From: Promerops cafer
Lineage: Eukaryota > Chordata > Aves > Passeriformes > Nectariniidae
Length of the DNA: 64,000 nucleotides
Direction of reading: 5' to 3'
NCBI GenBank assembly: GCA_013398275.1
Contig: VZSE01005981.1
Span: 124,001 to 188,000 of the forward strand
Shown: piece by piece, positions 61,541 through 64,000 of the stretch
How positions within the stretch are numbered: the stretch's first letter is position 1
Layout of the letters: each line of letters begins with the position of its first letter
Made by a program: the position numbers and the translations under genes
The notes under the pieces: generated by a model
Told to the model about the DNA's origin: nothing
The model's database searches: none
Seen by the model: the letters and a program-made list of their open reading frames with translations, nothing else

Positions 61541-64000
61541 CTGCAAGGCAGCAGGGAACAGGCAGGTCAGGTCCAGCGTGCAACTGGGTCTGTTACACCT
61601 AAAGCCCTCACTTTTCTCCCAGCATCTAGAAACAGCCATGTTTCCGTTTCATCTTGACCAGTTTAATGGCACTGCTGAATAAAATGCTGTCACGTTCCTT
61701 CATTCAGGCATGGAGAAGGGTTATTCACATCTTGTGACTCAGAGACGTTGCACACACACACTATTCAGCTTTCTCTGAACACAAATCGTGCTCAGGACAC
61801 TTTTTGTAACTGTGTGGGAATAAAACCCAACATTCTGCAGAACTGGATAACTAGAGAAGCACGCAGATACTATACCTATCATGCTATCCTCATCCACGTG
61901 CCTTTACATTTCTTTGGCTGCAATGCCTGACCTTGACAGGTGCTGTGAGACCCCAGTGCTCAACAGAGCAGAGTGGGCCGTGTTGCTGGAGTTGCTGGGC
62001 TGGGGGGCACTGAGGGGTGGCCAGTGAAGCCCAGCAGGACGGGAGGTGTACGGCGTGCAGTCCCCCTCTAGTGGTAAGAGAGAAGTTCATTGCTCAGAGG
62101 CCCATGGAGATAAAGAAATGGGCTCTTCCACACAGCTAAAAATGGTTCAGCTGAAAGGGATCCCTACTGCAGAGAACACACTGGGGAGGGCATTTAATGC
62201 TGAAGCAACCAATGCATTTCCTATTATGAAGCCATTTCTCCAGCCACCTTCTGGGGAGGCTATTTAAATACATCCTCTCTTGTTCTGCAGGCATGTCGTG
62301 CTGTGTCTCCACTTCCTTCGTGAGAAACCTTCCTATCAAACACCAACACACCTTTAAAAGTTTTGATTTTATGCGGGGAGCTGCACACTAGGAAATACCT
62401 TTTACACTGTGATCTATGAGCACTTGAGCTCCTAGACACCATCAAGCCAGTGAGAGCTTCCCAAATACATGTCGTGACATCTGTGTTTCCTCTCATGCTG
62501 CATGGGAAGAAAACCATGACTGGGGAAGAGAGCAAGATGCTTCAGAAAAACCATGAACTGGGCAGCTGCTATCTTTGGTACATCTTTAACTTGACATTAT
62601 TTTTAGCAGCAGACAGTGTGTAGGAGAAAAAGAACCCGATGAGTAGAGATAAAGCACAGTTTGACACTCATGAAAGGATGCGTGCTAATTGCTGGGGCTG
62701 GCATTTGACTTGCATCTTGCTCTGCAAGCTTTCAACTTAAAAAGGATGTTCACTGAAGTTTCTGAACAGGCTAATTTTGTTAAACTGAAGTTTAAATAAA
62801 CAACACTACAAAAAGCAGCATTTTTCCTTTGCCCCTTATGGAGACATCTGTGCTACAAATAAAGGAACACACACATTCTGCTTCACTCATCTGTTCCCTC
62901 ATGTCACATGCTGGTTAAAGGTTGCGATCCAAAGAAAGAGCACTTTCTTTTTCCTTGAGTTGCTCGTAGTAAACACACCAGAAGAAAGTTTCAGGTCAAG
63001 ACTCTGAATACATAGCCTGCCTGTAGGTTTCTTTTCCCCATGGCTCTGTTTTCCCTCCTCCAAAAAACATACTTTCTGTCTCCACTTTGCTCTTGTACCT
63101 GCACTCTCTCATATATGACCACAGCATCTACAACCAACTAACTAGATTTTGCAGCAAACATTTTCCTTCAAGTATCATTTTCAGCATGCCACTTTTCCCT
63201 CTGTTGCCTTTCTCACTTGCTGAGATGTTACTGTAAACTTCTGTTACTCCATCATCCTCCTTCAAACGGCCCTTTGCTGTAGCATCTACAAAACCTCAGC
63301 AATGTTCAGATAAGTGATGTACTAAGATTATTACTCACTGCGCATGTCATTCACTATTACATCATCAGTTCCTTGAGATCCACCCTCTGTAGCCACCTGT
63401 TGTCTTGGGTTATACAGAAATTCATGTTCTTCCTCATGTGGCCTTTTTGGTTTGTTTTTTTTTTCCCATGCTCCTAACAGCATCTGGCACAACAAGGTTT
63501 CGGATCCAAAGTTTAAGAGCCTCAACCGCTATAGCAATACAAACAACAGATACAAAACAGTGAGTCACACTGTCAAAATCATTTTATGTTTAAGGCAGAA
63601 CTGGTCAAAAGCTTTTGTTTGTCAGGTTGTGGAGGTTGGCCTGCAGTGGGAAACAGGAGTTAGAGGCAGGTTCTTGCTCCACCTGCCCCCATGTTTCAGG
63701 CTTTTGCTAAAATATTACAATTTGAGGCCCTGCAGTTAAAGAAAGAATTTTTCCTAAATAATTGAGTTTAGTCATAAATTCAGTTTGTGACTGAGCCAGG
63801 ATCAGACACAAAATGAATATACTGTGAAAAGCTTACAGCTGCTCTAAGTACTCATTCAGGTCTGCTCAGTTTGATGTGCAGGTCTCTAACATCTCACTGA
63901 CATAAAGGCCTCAAAGTAACACTGAAAACTAAAGTGTGACACTGGCTGGCTAGCATGAGATCCTTTCCCACAGAGCAACAGCCTGACTTCAGGGAGAGAC
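61541..64000 (-). other. NARS2: NARS2 intron (partial, continues beyond right edge)
   Basis: This is at least 2.46 kb of intron upstream of the motif 2 exon. No exon encoding the preceding tRNA-binding/catalytic part was found here. It contains a CTCF-like motif near 62.06 kb and otherwise plain sequence. Confidence 0.85.
62061..62074 (-). promoter_or_regulatory. possible CTCF-like motif in NARS2 intron
   Basis: The minus strand reads CCACTAGAGGGGGA, matching the first eleven positions of the CTCF core CCASYAGRKGGCRS and then departing from it, and is followed by CTGCA. It is weaker than the site at 33137. Confidence 0.25.

Overview
The window is non-coding-rich vertebrate chromosomal DNA, most likely from a bird. 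Three things point that way: several 5'-truncated CR1 LINE copies ending in the avian-type tail (repeats of GATTCTATG), widely spaced short exons with GT-AG splice sites, and a CpG-island promoter. No bacterial-style operons, phage genes or CRISPR arrays are present, and almost all the open reading frames are chance ORFs in introns or spacers.

Two protein-coding genes are supported, both on the minus strand and both partial. (1) The first coding exon of GAB2 (29865-29936) sits inside a CpG island (about 29468-30200). Everything from 29864 down to base 1 is its first intron, and the rest of the gene lies beyond the left edge. (2) The last eight coding exons of NARS2, the mitochondrial asparaginyl-tRNA synthetase, lie between 61540 and 42542 and include class II synthetase motifs 2 and 3 and the stop codon. 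Its 5' exons lie beyond the right edge. The order NARS2 then GAB2, head to tail on the same strand, matches the mammalian arrangement and is the main reason the short first exon is called GAB2 rather than GAB1.

Layout: 1-29864 is GAB2 intron 1, with CR1 pieces at about 4.9-5.2, 11.8, 19.5, 21.9-22.95, 24.2, 25.1-25.5 and 26.6 kb, a striking 161-bp near-perfect inverted repeat at 20.0/21.0 kb, and candidate regulatory stretches, most notably close to the promoter (28.2-29.5 kb). 29468-30200 is the GAB2 promoter and first exon. 30200-41960 is the spacer between the two genes, with old SINE/LINE relics and two CTCF-like motifs. 41960-42541 is the probable NARS2 3' UTR. 42542-64000 is the 3' half of NARS2 with its introns.

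The two genes do not form a pathway: one encodes a signalling adaptor and the other a mitochondrial translation enzyme. The most unusual structure is the long inverted repeat in GAB2 intron 1. No clearly new biological system was found.
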